The notes below the pieces were generated by a model. That model worked only from the letters and a program-made list of their open reading frames with translations, was not told the origin of the DNA and did not search any database. Source: Pseudothauera nasutitermitis (GTDB lineage: Bacteria; Pseudomonadota; Gammaproteobacteria; Burkholderiales; Rhodocyclaceae). Taken from it: DNA of 64,000 nucleotides. A program made the position numbers and the translations under genes. Where the stretch lies: positions 186,001 through 250,000 of the forward strand of contig NZ_SSOC01000003.1 of the NCBI RefSeq assembly GCF_004801295.1, given 5' to 3'. Shown in pieces: positions 44,062 through 51,417 of this stretch (its first letter is position 1; each line of letters starts with the position of its first letter).

Positions 44062-44988
44062 TCAATGGCCCTGCACGCCAAGCTGCTGGCGGCGGTATTG
44101 CGTGGGCGAGCGGCCCATCGTCCGCTTGAACGCGGCGCTGAACGCGCTTTCGGACTCGTACCCCAGCGAGAACGCGATCGCCGCCACGCCGTCCTTGCCG
44201 TCGCGCAGGCGATCGGCGGCGATCAGCATGCGCCAGCGGGCGAGATAGTCCATCGCGGTGGTGCCGACCAGGGCCTTGAAGCGTTGCGCGAACACGGTGC
44301 GCGAAACCCCGGCGATGCGCGCTAGCGATTCCAGCGTCCAGGCGCGGGCCGGCTCCGCATGCATGGCGCCGATCGCGGCACCGATCCGCTTGTCGGTCAG
44401 GGCGAGGAACCATCCTTTCGGCAGTTCGCTGGAGGACGCCAGGAACAGCCGCAATACCTGGACCAGCATCAGGTGAACGAGGTGGGTGGACAGCAATGCG
44501 CTGCCCGGTTGCGGATGGTGCAGTTCGCTGGTCAATTGATCGAGCGACCAGCGCAGGATCTCGGCCTGGCTCGATGCCTTGGGGATGTTGATGATGGGCG
44601 GCAGCGCATCGAACAGAACGGCGGCATGGTTGCCGGAAAAGTCGAAGCGCCCGCTGATGAGGAACACCTCCCCGCCGCCGTTATGGACGGCGATCCCGTC
44701 GCGGCCGGCAGCGTCCAGGATGTGTCCGGCGTCTTCCGGGGGCAGCGCCGGATCGGATGACAGCACGAAGCGGCGCCTGCTGTTGAGCAGGAAACAGTCC
44801 CCCTCGTCGAAGCGGACCGGGTGTTCGAGGTCATCCGTCCTGCCCCAGCAGGCGCCGCGCATCACCGCCGTGAACTTGATGCCTTCATGGGGCGGAAAGT
44901 CGAACGACCAGGCCCCGGCGGCATCGAAGCCCGCATAGAACTGGCTGCGGGGCTTGAGCAAGGAGAGCACATCGGAAAGCGGGTCCAT
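44062..44988 (-). CDS. AraC-family regulator with cupin-like domain
   Basis: 308 residues from MDPLSDVLSLLKPRSQFYAG. N-terminal AraC-type cupin_6 sensor (about 10-185) with FPPHEGIKFTAVMRGACWGR; two HTH motifs at the C-terminus (LESLARIAGVSRTVFAQRFK and GVAAIAFSLGYESESAFSAA then FKRTMGRSPTQYRR). The frame is open to 45261, but the ATG at 44988 begins the conserved domain. Divergent from the hydrolase operon at 45113, which it most likely controls; the 124-bp gap between them would hold both promoters. Confidence 0.9.
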   Translation of the reverse strand: MDPLSDVLSLLKPRSQFYAGFDAAGAWSFDFPPHEGIKFTAVMRGACWGRTDDLEHPVRFDEGDCFLLNSRRRFVLSSDPALPPEDAGHILDAAGRDGIAVHNGGGEVFLISGRFDFSGNHAAVLFDALPPIINIPKASSQAEILRWSLDQLTSELHHPQPGSALLSTHLVHLMLVQVLRLFLASSSELPKGWFLALTDKRIGAAIGAMHAEPARAWTLESLARIAGVSRTVFAQRFKALVGTTAMDYLARWRMLIAADRLRDGKDGVAAIAFSLGYESESAFSAAFKRTMGRSPTQYRRQQLGVQGH

Positions 44989-45112
44989 GAAGATCCGTAC
45001 GATTGCGATGGAAATACGTACTTTACTGCATGGTTCATTCGAATCATGCCCATTAAAGTCGCTGCTCAAGGCATTCGACCGCTGCCGCCCAGCCCTTATG
45101 GAGTCTCCCCAA

Positions 45113-46045
45113 ATGAACTCATCCGTCACCTTCAAGCACGGCGCCTGGGACGTGGCCGCCACGCTGCGCCTGCCCGCAGGCTTCGATGCCGGCAAGAAAT
45201 ACGCCGCCATCGTCTGCGCCCACCCCATCAGCAGCTGCAAGGAGCAGACCTCCGGTGCCATCTATGGCGAGGCGCTGACCAGGGCCGGCTTCATCACCCT
45301 GGCCTTCGACGCCTCCACCCAGGGCGCCAGCGGCGGCGAACCGCGCTTCAGCGAAGACCCGGGCACGCGCGTCGAGGATTTCCGCTGCGCCGTGGACTAC
45401 CTGGTCACCCTGCCCTACGTGGATGAAGAAAGGGTCGGCGTGCTGGGCGTATGCGGCGGCGGCGGGTATGCCGTCAGCGCCGCAATGACCGAGCGCCGCT
45501 TCAAGGCCGTGGCCACCGTCGTTGGCGCCAACTACGGCCGTCTGATGCGCGAGGGCGACATGACGCCCGATGCCGCGCTCAAGACGCTGGACGCCATCGC
45601 CAGGCAGCGCACCGCCGAGGCGCGCGGCGCCGAGCCACTGATCGTGGGCTATATCCCGAACGCCGAAGAGGCGCGTGCGAAGGCGGGTCTGGACGACATC
45701 GACATCGTCGAAGCCGTGCAGTACTACACCACGCCCCGCGGCCGGCAGCCGGGCTCACCCAACAAGCTGCGCTTCACCAGCACTGCCGCGGCCGTGGGCT
45801 GGGACGCCTTCCACCTCGCCGAAGTGCTGCTGACCCAGCCGCTGCACATCGTCATCGGCGGCGTGCCGGGTGGCTTCGGCTCCTACCGCGACGGACTGGA
45901 ACTCTACGGCCGCGCGCGTTCGAGCCAGAAGAGCATCCAGATCGTCGAAGGTGCGAGCCACTACGATCTGTACGACAAGCCCGAGGCCACCGGCAAGGCG
46001 CTGGAGCAACTGGTGCCCTTCTACAAGAAACACCTGGGCGCTTGA
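45113..46045 (+). CDS. alpha/beta hydrolase, dienelactone-hydrolase-like
   Basis: 310 residues. The nucleophile elbow reads GVLGVCGGGGYAVSAA, with Cys where most lipases have Ser, as in dienelactone hydrolases. The acid is probably Asp in the later strand and the His is in EGASHYDLYDKPE (near 281). AIVCAHPISSCKEQTSGAIY marks the early strand. Cytoplasmic. The ATG at 45113 has GGAG 9 nt before it; ATG 45098 is an alternative. First gene of an operon with MBL, SDR and alcohol dehydrogenase genes. Substrate unknown. Confidence 0.82.
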   Translation: MNSSVTFKHGAWDVAATLRLPAGFDAGKKYAAIVCAHPISSCKEQTSGAIYGEALTRAGFITLAFDASTQGASGGEPRFSEDPGTRVEDFRCAVDYLVTLPYVDEERVGVLGVCGGGGYAVSAAMTERRFKAVATVVGANYGRLMREGDMTPDAALKTLDAIARQRTAEARGAEPLIVGYIPNAEEARAKAGLDDIDIVEAVQYYTTPRGRQPGSPNKLRFTSTAAAVGWDAFHLAEVLLTQPLHIVIGGVPGGFGSYRDGLELYGRARSSQKSIQIVEGASHYDLYDKPEATGKALEQLVPFYKKHLGA

Positions 46046-46116
46046 AGCCACCAGCCCCGCTGGCGCTGTGCATATCGGCGCAACCGCATATTTCCTGGTT
46101 CCGCCCCCTTTCCCCC

Positions 46117-47271
46117 ATGACCCTCTTTCGTTGCCGTGCGGGCACCGCCGCCTTCATTGCACTCACCACCTGGAGCGCCTGCGCCATGTTGCAGCCCGAG
46201 ATTGGCGACTACTCATCGTCGCCCCAGTCGCGCGACGGACGCTTTCACAACCCGCGCCCGCCTGGCCCCGGCGACCTGCCCGAATCCACGCTGCGCGTGT
46301 GGTGGAACTTTCTCTTCAACAAGCCTGCAGGCACGGTGCCCGCGTCGCCCGTGCCCATCCACCGCCTGACCCGTGCCGAACTGGACGCCGCACCCGAGCG
46401 CAGCCTGTACCGCCTGGGCCACTCCACGGTGCTGGTGAAACTGCGCGGCCAATGGTGGCTGACCGACCCGGTGTTCTCCGAGCGCGCCGCGCCCGTGCAG
46501 TTCTTTGGCCCCAGGCGCTTCCACGCGCCGCCCATCGCCATTGAGGACTTGCCGCCCATCCGCGCCGTGATCCTGTCGCACGACCACTACGACCACCTCG
46601 ACCATGCCGCCATCCGGGCGCTGAACGGCAAGGCGCAACTGTTTCTCACCCCGCTGGGCGTCGGCGACCGGCTGGTCGACTGGGGCATCGCACAGGACAA
46701 GATCCGCCAGTTCGACTGGTGGCAGGGCACCGAAGTGGACGGCCTGCACCTGACGGCCACGCCCGCACAGCATTTCTCGGGGCGCGGCTTCACCGACGGC
46801 AACCGCACGCTGTGGGCCTCGTGGGTGATCGAGGACAAAGGCGACGAGGGCGGCGGCCTGCGCGTCTTCTTCAGCGGAGACAGCGGCTACTTCGACGGTT
46901 TCGCCGAAATCGGCGAGCGCTTCGGCCCCTTCGACCTGACGCTGATGGAAACCGGTGCCTACGACGCGCAGTGGCCCTATGTGCACATGCACCCGCCGCA
47001 TACCGTGCAGGCCCACCAGGACTTGCGCGGACGCTGGCTGCTGCCCATCCACAACAGCACCTTCGATCTGGGCATGCACGCCTGGGAAGACCCCTTCGAC
47101 CAAGTGCTGCGTTTCGCCGCCGAGCGTGGCGTACCCGTGGCTACGCCGATGATGGGCGAGCGCATCGACATCAACGCGCCCCATGAAGGCAGCCGCTGGT
47201 GGCGCGCATTGCAAACACAACCGGAAGACAAGGAAAGACCGCTATGGGCAACGCAAAGAAAGTCTGGCTGA
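46117..47271 (+). CDS. MBL-fold metallohydrolase, NAPE-PLD-like, probable lipoprotein
   Basis: 384 residues. Leader MTLFRCRAGTAAFIALTTWS ends at ACAML, a possible lipoprotein or Sec signal. Metal-binding HxHxDH appears as SHDHYDHLDH (near 155); FFSGDSGYFDGF and the HMHPPHTVQAHQDL/LLPIHNSTFDL segments supply later ligands. NAPE-PLD-like members cleave phosphodiesters or related compounds in the envelope. Its 3' end overlaps the SDR gene by 28 bp in another frame. Confidence 0.82.
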   Translation: MTLFRCRAGTAAFIALTTWSACAMLQPEIGDYSSSPQSRDGRFHNPRPPGPGDLPESTLRVWWNFLFNKPAGTVPASPVPIHRLTRAELDAAPERSLYRLGHSTVLVKLRGQWWLTDPVFSERAAPVQFFGPRRFHAPPIAIEDLPPIRAVILSHDHYDHLDHAAIRALNGKAQLFLTPLGVGDRLVDWGIAQDKIRQFDWWQGTEVDGLHLTATPAQHFSGRGFTDGNRTLWASWVIEDKGDEGGGLRVFFSGDSGYFDGFAEIGERFGPFDLTLMETGAYDAQWPYVHMHPPHTVQAHQDLRGRWLLPIHNSTFDLGMHAWEDPFDQVLRFAAERGVPVATPMMGERIDINAPHEGSRWWRALQTQPEDKERPLWATQRKSG

Positions 47272-48110
47272 TCACCGGCGCATCCTCGGGCTTCGGCAAG
47301 GCTCTGGCCGAGGCCGCCATCGCCAACGGCGATTGCGCGGCCCTCACCGCCCGCCGCCTGGACCGCCTGCAGGCCATCGCGCAAGGCCATGAAGACCGCG
47401 TGCTGCCGCTGGCCGTGGACGTGACCGACGCCGCCGCGCGCGACAAGGCCGTGGCCGACACCCTGGCACGCTTCGGCCGCATCGACGTGCTGGCCAACGT
47501 GGCCGGGCGCGGCGTGGCCGGCGCCTGCGAGGAATTCAGTCTCGACCAACTGCGCGAGCAGATGGAGCTGAACTTCTTCGCCGCCGCCGAAATGACCCGC
47601 GCCGTGCTGCCGCAAATGCGTAGGCAGGGCTCGGGCCACATCCTCACCGTAAGCAGCATCGCCGGGCTGGTGGCGATGAATGCCGCCGGTCCCTACTGCG
47701 CCGCCAAGTTCGCCATCGAAGGCTGGACCGAATCCCTGGCCATCGAAGCCAGGCCGCTGGGCATCCACGTCACGCTGGTCGAACCTGGCGCGTTCCGCAC
47801 CGAGTTCGCCGGCGACGTCAACATGCGCCCGGCGCGGTGCATCGACGCCTACCGGCCGATGGTCGAGCCGTTCGAGACCTACCTGGCAACCTCCGCCGGC
47901 AAGCAAATGGGCGACCCGGCCAGGGCCGCCCGGCGCATGCTGGAAGTGGTGGCCAGCAACGCGCCGCCGGTACGCCTGATGCTGGGCCGCGATGCGTACT
48001 CGATCTGGGACGCCACCATCGCCAGGCGGATCGAAGACATCAACGCTTGGCGCCCACACGGCGAGGACACGGCCTTCGACGGTGCCGAGGTGGTGGAAAT
48101 CAAGCTGTGA
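47244..48110 (+). CDS. short-chain dehydrogenase/reductase
   Basis: 288 residues. Classical SDR: cofactor loop ITGASSGFGKALAEAA (about 9-24), LANVAGRG, catalytic Ser in ILTVSSIAGLV, and YxxxK in GPYCAAKFAIEGWTESLA (Tyr near 153, Lys 157). GRIDVLANVAG is typical of the oxidoreductases of this clade. AAGGAAAG precedes the ATG, inside the MBL gene. Substrate unknown; likely reduces or oxidises an alcohol/ketone made by this operon. Confidence 0.87.
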   Translation: MGNAKKVWLITGASSGFGKALAEAAIANGDCAALTARRLDRLQAIAQGHEDRVLPLAVDVTDAAARDKAVADTLARFGRIDVLANVAGRGVAGACEEFSLDQLREQMELNFFAAAEMTRAVLPQMRRQGSGHILTVSSIAGLVAMNAAGPYCAAKFAIEGWTESLAIEARPLGIHVTLVEPGAFRTEFAGDVNMRPARCIDAYRPMVEPFETYLATSAGKQMGDPARAARRMLEVVASNAPPVRLMLGRDAYSIWDATIARRIEDINAWRPHGEDTAFDGAEVVEIKL

Positions 48111-48300
48111 TGCGTACGGGCGCCGGGGCCATGAAGCCGGCCCGCCCTGCTCACGAGGAAACCATCATGCAAGACCAAGACCCACAGACTCCCCTGCGCC
48201 TCGGTGCGCGCAGCACGGCCACCGGCGCGCGGGCCGGCATCACGGGCGTCCAAATCGCCCGGACCGTTCCGGCATCCACCTCTTTATGGAGAGTTCAACC

Positions 48301-49356
48301 ATGAAAACGTCCAGCTACGCCGCACAGTCGGCAACTTCACCCCTGGCCCCCCACACCATCGAGCGCCGCGAACTGCGCCCCGACGACGTGGGCATCGAAA
48401 TCCTCTACTGCGGCGTGTGCCACTCCGATCTGCACATGGCGCGCAACGACTGGGGCCGCGCCATGTATCCGGTGGTGCCCGGCCACGAGATCATCGGCCG
48501 CGTCACCGCCGTCGGCCCCGAGGTGATCAGGCACAAGGTGGGCGACCACGTCGCCGTGGGCTGCTTCGTCGATAGCTGTCAGCACTGCGACCAGTGCCAC
48601 CAGGGCAACGAACACATGTGCCGGGAAATCCTCACCGAGACCTACAACGGCAGGGACCGCCTCACCGGCGAGACCACCTACGGCGGCTACTCCAAGCACA
48701 TCGTGGTCAAGGACGATTTCGTCCTGCGCGTGCCCGAGGGGCTGGATCTGGCACGCGCCGCGCCGCTGCTGTGCGCGGGCATCACCACCTACTCGCCGCT
48801 GCGCACCTGGAACGCCGGCCCCGGCAGCCGCGTCGGCGTGGTCGGGCTGGGCGGCCTGGGCCACATGGCGGTGAAGCTGGCCGTGGGCATGGGCGCGCAC
48901 GTCACCGTGCTGAGCCGTTCCAAGGCCAAGGAGGCCGACGCACTGGCGCTGGGCGCCGATCGCCTGCTGGATACCTCCGATGCCGGGGCGCTGGCCGGGG
49001 CGGCGTCCGGCTTCGACCTGATCATCGACACCGTGCCGGTCAAGCACGACATCAACCCCTACGTGCCGCTGCTGGACATCGACGCCACGCTGGTGCTGGT
49101 CGGCCAGCTCGGCCCGCTGGACGAATTGTTCACCGTCCCGGCCATCATGGGCCGCCGGCGCATCGCCGGTTCGATGATCGGCGGCATCCCGGAAACCCAG
49201 GAGATGCTGGATTTCTGCGCGCGGCAGAACATCCTGCCCGACTGCGAAATGATCCGCATGGACCAGATCAACGAAGCCTTCGAGCGCATGGAGCGTTCCG
49301 ACGTGCGCTACCGCTTCGTCATCGACATGGCCAGCCTGCCGGCCCGGGCCGGCTGA
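48301..49356 (+). CDS. zinc-dependent alcohol dehydrogenase, YahK/CAD-like
   Basis: 351 residues. Catalytic zinc motif ILYCGVCHSDLHMARNDWG and GHEIIGRV; structural zinc Cys set CQHCDQCHQGNEHMC (near 95-110); NAD(P) loop GLGGLGHMAVKLAVGMGAHV; HYNVTV-type region reads VTVLSRSKAKEADALALGAD. The Ser/Arg after the loop (SRSK) suggests NADPH. Reduces aldehydes broadly in relatives. AGAG precedes the ATG. The 190-bp gap before it (48111-48300) contains a short unsupported ORF only. Confidence 0.9.
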   Translation: MKTSSYAAQSATSPLAPHTIERRELRPDDVGIEILYCGVCHSDLHMARNDWGRAMYPVVPGHEIIGRVTAVGPEVIRHKVGDHVAVGCFVDSCQHCDQCHQGNEHMCREILTETYNGRDRLTGETTYGGYSKHIVVKDDFVLRVPEGLDLARAAPLLCAGITTYSPLRTWNAGPGSRVGVVGLGGLGHMAVKLAVGMGAHVTVLSRSKAKEADALALGADRLLDTSDAGALAGAASGFDLIIDTVPVKHDINPYVPLLDIDATLVLVGQLGPLDELFTVPAIMGRRRIAGSMIGGIPETQEMLDFCARQNILPDCEMIRMDQINEAFERMERSDVRYRFVIDMASLPARAG

Positions 49357-49383
49357 GGGGCCATAACACGGGCGGCCTCGCGG

Positions 49384-49512
49384 TTCGGCCTCGACCACGA
49401 TCCGGCCTTTCCTTACGCCTGCCCGCGGCTAGACTTCAAGCGCAAGCGGCCGTCTTCGCGGGATGTGGAGGAGTCTTCGGGGACGGATGTCTTGCGTTCA
49501 AACCCAGGCATC
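49384..49512 (+). pseudogene. degraded copy of the small four-Cys protein
   Basis: The + strand frame reads FGLDHDPAFPYACPRLDFKR then KRPSSRDVEESSG, matching THDPAFPYACRRLGFRSKRL and PARDVEESSG of the gene at 43142. After SSG the match continues one frame over (DGCLAFKP against MACLVFEA). The first 20 residues including the CNAC pair are absent, and no start remains. A partial, frameshifted duplicate, left between the alcohol dehydrogenase gene and the second fecI promoter. Confidence 0.75.
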
Positions 49513-49567
49513 ACGGCCCGCGCGAACCAGGCCACTGCCCCCCGGCGAGTCCATACGCTTCGAATAT

Positions 49568-49611
49568 TTGACGCTGCCACACAATTATATAGAATGAGAA
49601 CAATTCCTAAA
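49568..49611 (+). promoter_or_regulatory. sigma-70 promoter with Fur-box-like site, second fecI
   Basis: TTGACG (49568-49573), 16-bp spacer, TAGAAT (49590-49595). TAGAATGAGAACAATTCCTA (about 49590-49609) read in reverse resembles the Fur type ...GAATTGTTCTCATTC... Iron repression of the sigma gene is inferred. The rest of the 49357-49670 gap is the four-Cys remnant. Confidence 0.62.
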
Positions 49612-49670
49612 TAAGAATAGCCAGCCACCCCTCCCGGGCCAGCCAGCGCTCTTGTCTTCCGGAGGTTCTC

Positions 49671-50189
49671 TTGAGCACCGCTGCGCCGCCCGACGGGTTC
49701 TCCGCCCTGTACCGCGACCACCATCGCTGGCTGCACGGCTGGCTTCGCCGCAGGCTCAATTGCACCGAGCAGGCCGCCGATCTGGCGCAGGACACCTTCC
49801 TGCGCCTGCACATCGCCCGGCAGCAGCGCCAGGACGCCCTGTCGCTGCGCGAACCGCGCGCCTATCTCACCGCCATCGCCAAAAACCTGCTGGCCAGCCA
49901 CTGGCGTCGCCAGGAAATCGAACGCGCCTACCTCGCGGCGCTGGCCGCCCGGCCCGAACCGACCGCAGCGTCCGAAGAAGCCCGGCTGGAAATCCTGCAG
50001 GTGCTGGAACGCATCGACGCCATGCTCGACCGTCTCAAACCCCAGGTGCGCGAGGCCTTTCTGCTCGCCCATCTCGAAGGGATGACCTGCCAGCAGGTGG
50101 CCGTGCGCATGGGCCTCTCGCGCGCCACCATCGAACGGCACATCGCCACCGCGCTGCGCCACTGCTACATCCAGACCATGCAGGGCTGA
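49671..50189 (+). CDS. second FecI-family ECF sigma factor
   Basis: 172 residues, TTG start placed 5-10 nt after GGAGG; no better ATG or GTG is available before the conserved region. Region 2: AADLAQDTFLRLHIARQQRQ and AYLTAIAKNLLASHWRRQEI; region 4 HTH: MTCQQVAVRMGLSRATIERH. Related to the factor at 8134. Likely directs transcription of the receptor at 51418 from the promoter at 51331. fecR follows after 14 bp. Confidence 0.9.
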   Translation: MSTAAPPDGFSALYRDHHRWLHGWLRRRLNCTEQAADLAQDTFLRLHIARQQRQDALSLREPRAYLTAIAKNLLASHWRRQEIERAYLAALAARPEPTAASEEARLEILQVLERIDAMLDRLKPQVREAFLLAHLEGMTCQQVAVRMGLSRATIERHIATALRHCYIQTMQG

Positions 50190-50203
50190 AAAAAGGCCAG
50201 GCC

Positions 50204-51229
50204 ATGTCCCGCCCCGCACCACCGCTCGAAACCGTAGACCAGGCCATCCAGTGGATGATCGCCCTGCACTACCAGCCCGCCGATGACGACACCCGGACAC
50301 GCTTCGAAACCTGGCGTGCCGCCGACCCGCAGCACGCCCTCGCCTGGCAGCAACTGCAGGACATCGGCAACGGCCTGCGGCAACTGCCCGCCGGCCTCTC
50401 CCCCCAGCTTGCCAGCAGCGCCCTCGCTCACGCCGCACCACGCACCGCCGCCCGCCGCCGCGCACTGAAAACCCTGGGGGGCGGCAGTGCCGCCGTGGCC
50501 GCCCTGGGCGTGGCCCTGTGGATCACACGCGACACCCCCGCCTGGCGCCCGCTGCTGGCCGAACACCGCACCCGGCGGGGCGAACGACGCACCCTCACCC
50601 TGGCCGACGGTTCCACCCTGCACCTGGGCACCGACAGCGCCGTCGACATCGACTACAGCCCGCAGCAGCGGCGCATCGTGCTGCGCCAGGGGGAAATCCT
50701 GCTCGACAGCGCCCCGGACAGCCACAGCGTTCCCCGCCCCCTGCTCGTCGCCACCCGCCACGGCCTGCTGCACGCGCTGGGCACCCGCTTCACCGTGCGC
50801 CTGCAAGCGGACGCCACCCTGCTCCACGTCCTGCAGGACCGCGTCGCCCTGCATCCCGCCGGGCAGCCCGCCGCCGCCCCGGTCATCGCCACCGCCGGGC
50901 AAGCCTTCCGCCTCACCCGCGAGCAGGCCGTCCCGGCCGACATCCCGCCCCACGACCCCGCCGCCTGGGCCGACGGCGTCCTCTCCGTGCGCGACATGCC
51001 GCTCCCGCGCCTGCTCGACGAACTCGCGCGCCATTACCCCGGCCGCCTGCAGTACGCCGACGGCCTCGCGCCGTTCACGGTCTCCGGCACCTTCCAGCTC
51101 GACGACATCCCGCGCACCCTGGCCCTGCTCGCCGAATCCCTGCCGCTGCACATCGAAGCACGCAGTGTCTGGTGGCGCGACAGCCTCCACGTCAGCCGCC
51201 GCCCGCCCCCCGCAGCGCCGGTGCGCTGA
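50204..51229 (+). CDS. second FecR-family transducer
   Basis: 341 residues. Cytoplasmic DUF4880-like part (AIQWMIALHYQPADDDTRTR and AWQQLQDIGNGLRQLP), transmembrane segment about 83-101 (GGGSAAVAALGVALWI), then periplasmic FecR domain (GERRTLTLADGSTLHLGTDS, VATRHGLLHALGTRFTVR) and C-terminal receptor-contact part FTVSGTFQLDDIPRTLALLA. Pairs with the sigma factor immediately upstream. Confidence 0.9.
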   Translation: MSRPAPPLETVDQAIQWMIALHYQPADDDTRTRFETWRAADPQHALAWQQLQDIGNGLRQLPAGLSPQLASSALAHAAPRTAARRRALKTLGGGSAAVAALGVALWITRDTPAWRPLLAEHRTRRGERRTLTLADGSTLHLGTDSAVDIDYSPQQRRIVLRQGEILLDSAPDSHSVPRPLLVATRHGLLHALGTRFTVRLQADATLLHVLQDRVALHPAGQPAAAPVIATAGQAFRLTREQAVPADIPPHDPAAWADGVLSVRDMPLPRLLDELARHYPGRLQYADGLAPFTVSGTFQLDDIPRTLALLAESLPLHIEARSVWWRDSLHVSRRPPPAAPVR

Positions 51230-51330
51230 AGCACGGCGGCTGCGTCCCAGTTCGCTCCCGCCCTTGCGGGGCAGCCCCCTCTCCCCCGGCGCCCCACAAC
51301 ACATTCATGCCCATATACCCAAACGGCAAC

Positions 51331-51364
51331 GAAAAAATTTGAGGGCTTTTTCGCACTCACCCGT
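51331..51364 (+). promoter_or_regulatory. candidate ECF-sigma promoter of second TonB receptor
   Basis: GAAAAAATTT (51331-51340), 21-bp spacer, CGT (51362-51364): same elements and spacing as at 9604-9637 before the first receptor. It lies 53 bp before the receptor start. Confidence 0.6.
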
Positions 51365-51417
51365 CAGACAGATTGAATCAACGCCCATCAACCTGACTGA
51401 CGATCACGAGGTTTTCC

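Noticed and set aside
48111-48300. Short ORF between the SDR and alcohol dehydrogenase genes
   Set aside because: It reads as a low-complexity Ala/Arg/Thr stretch without family resemblance; no evidence of a gene beyond an ATG and a purine-rich stretch.
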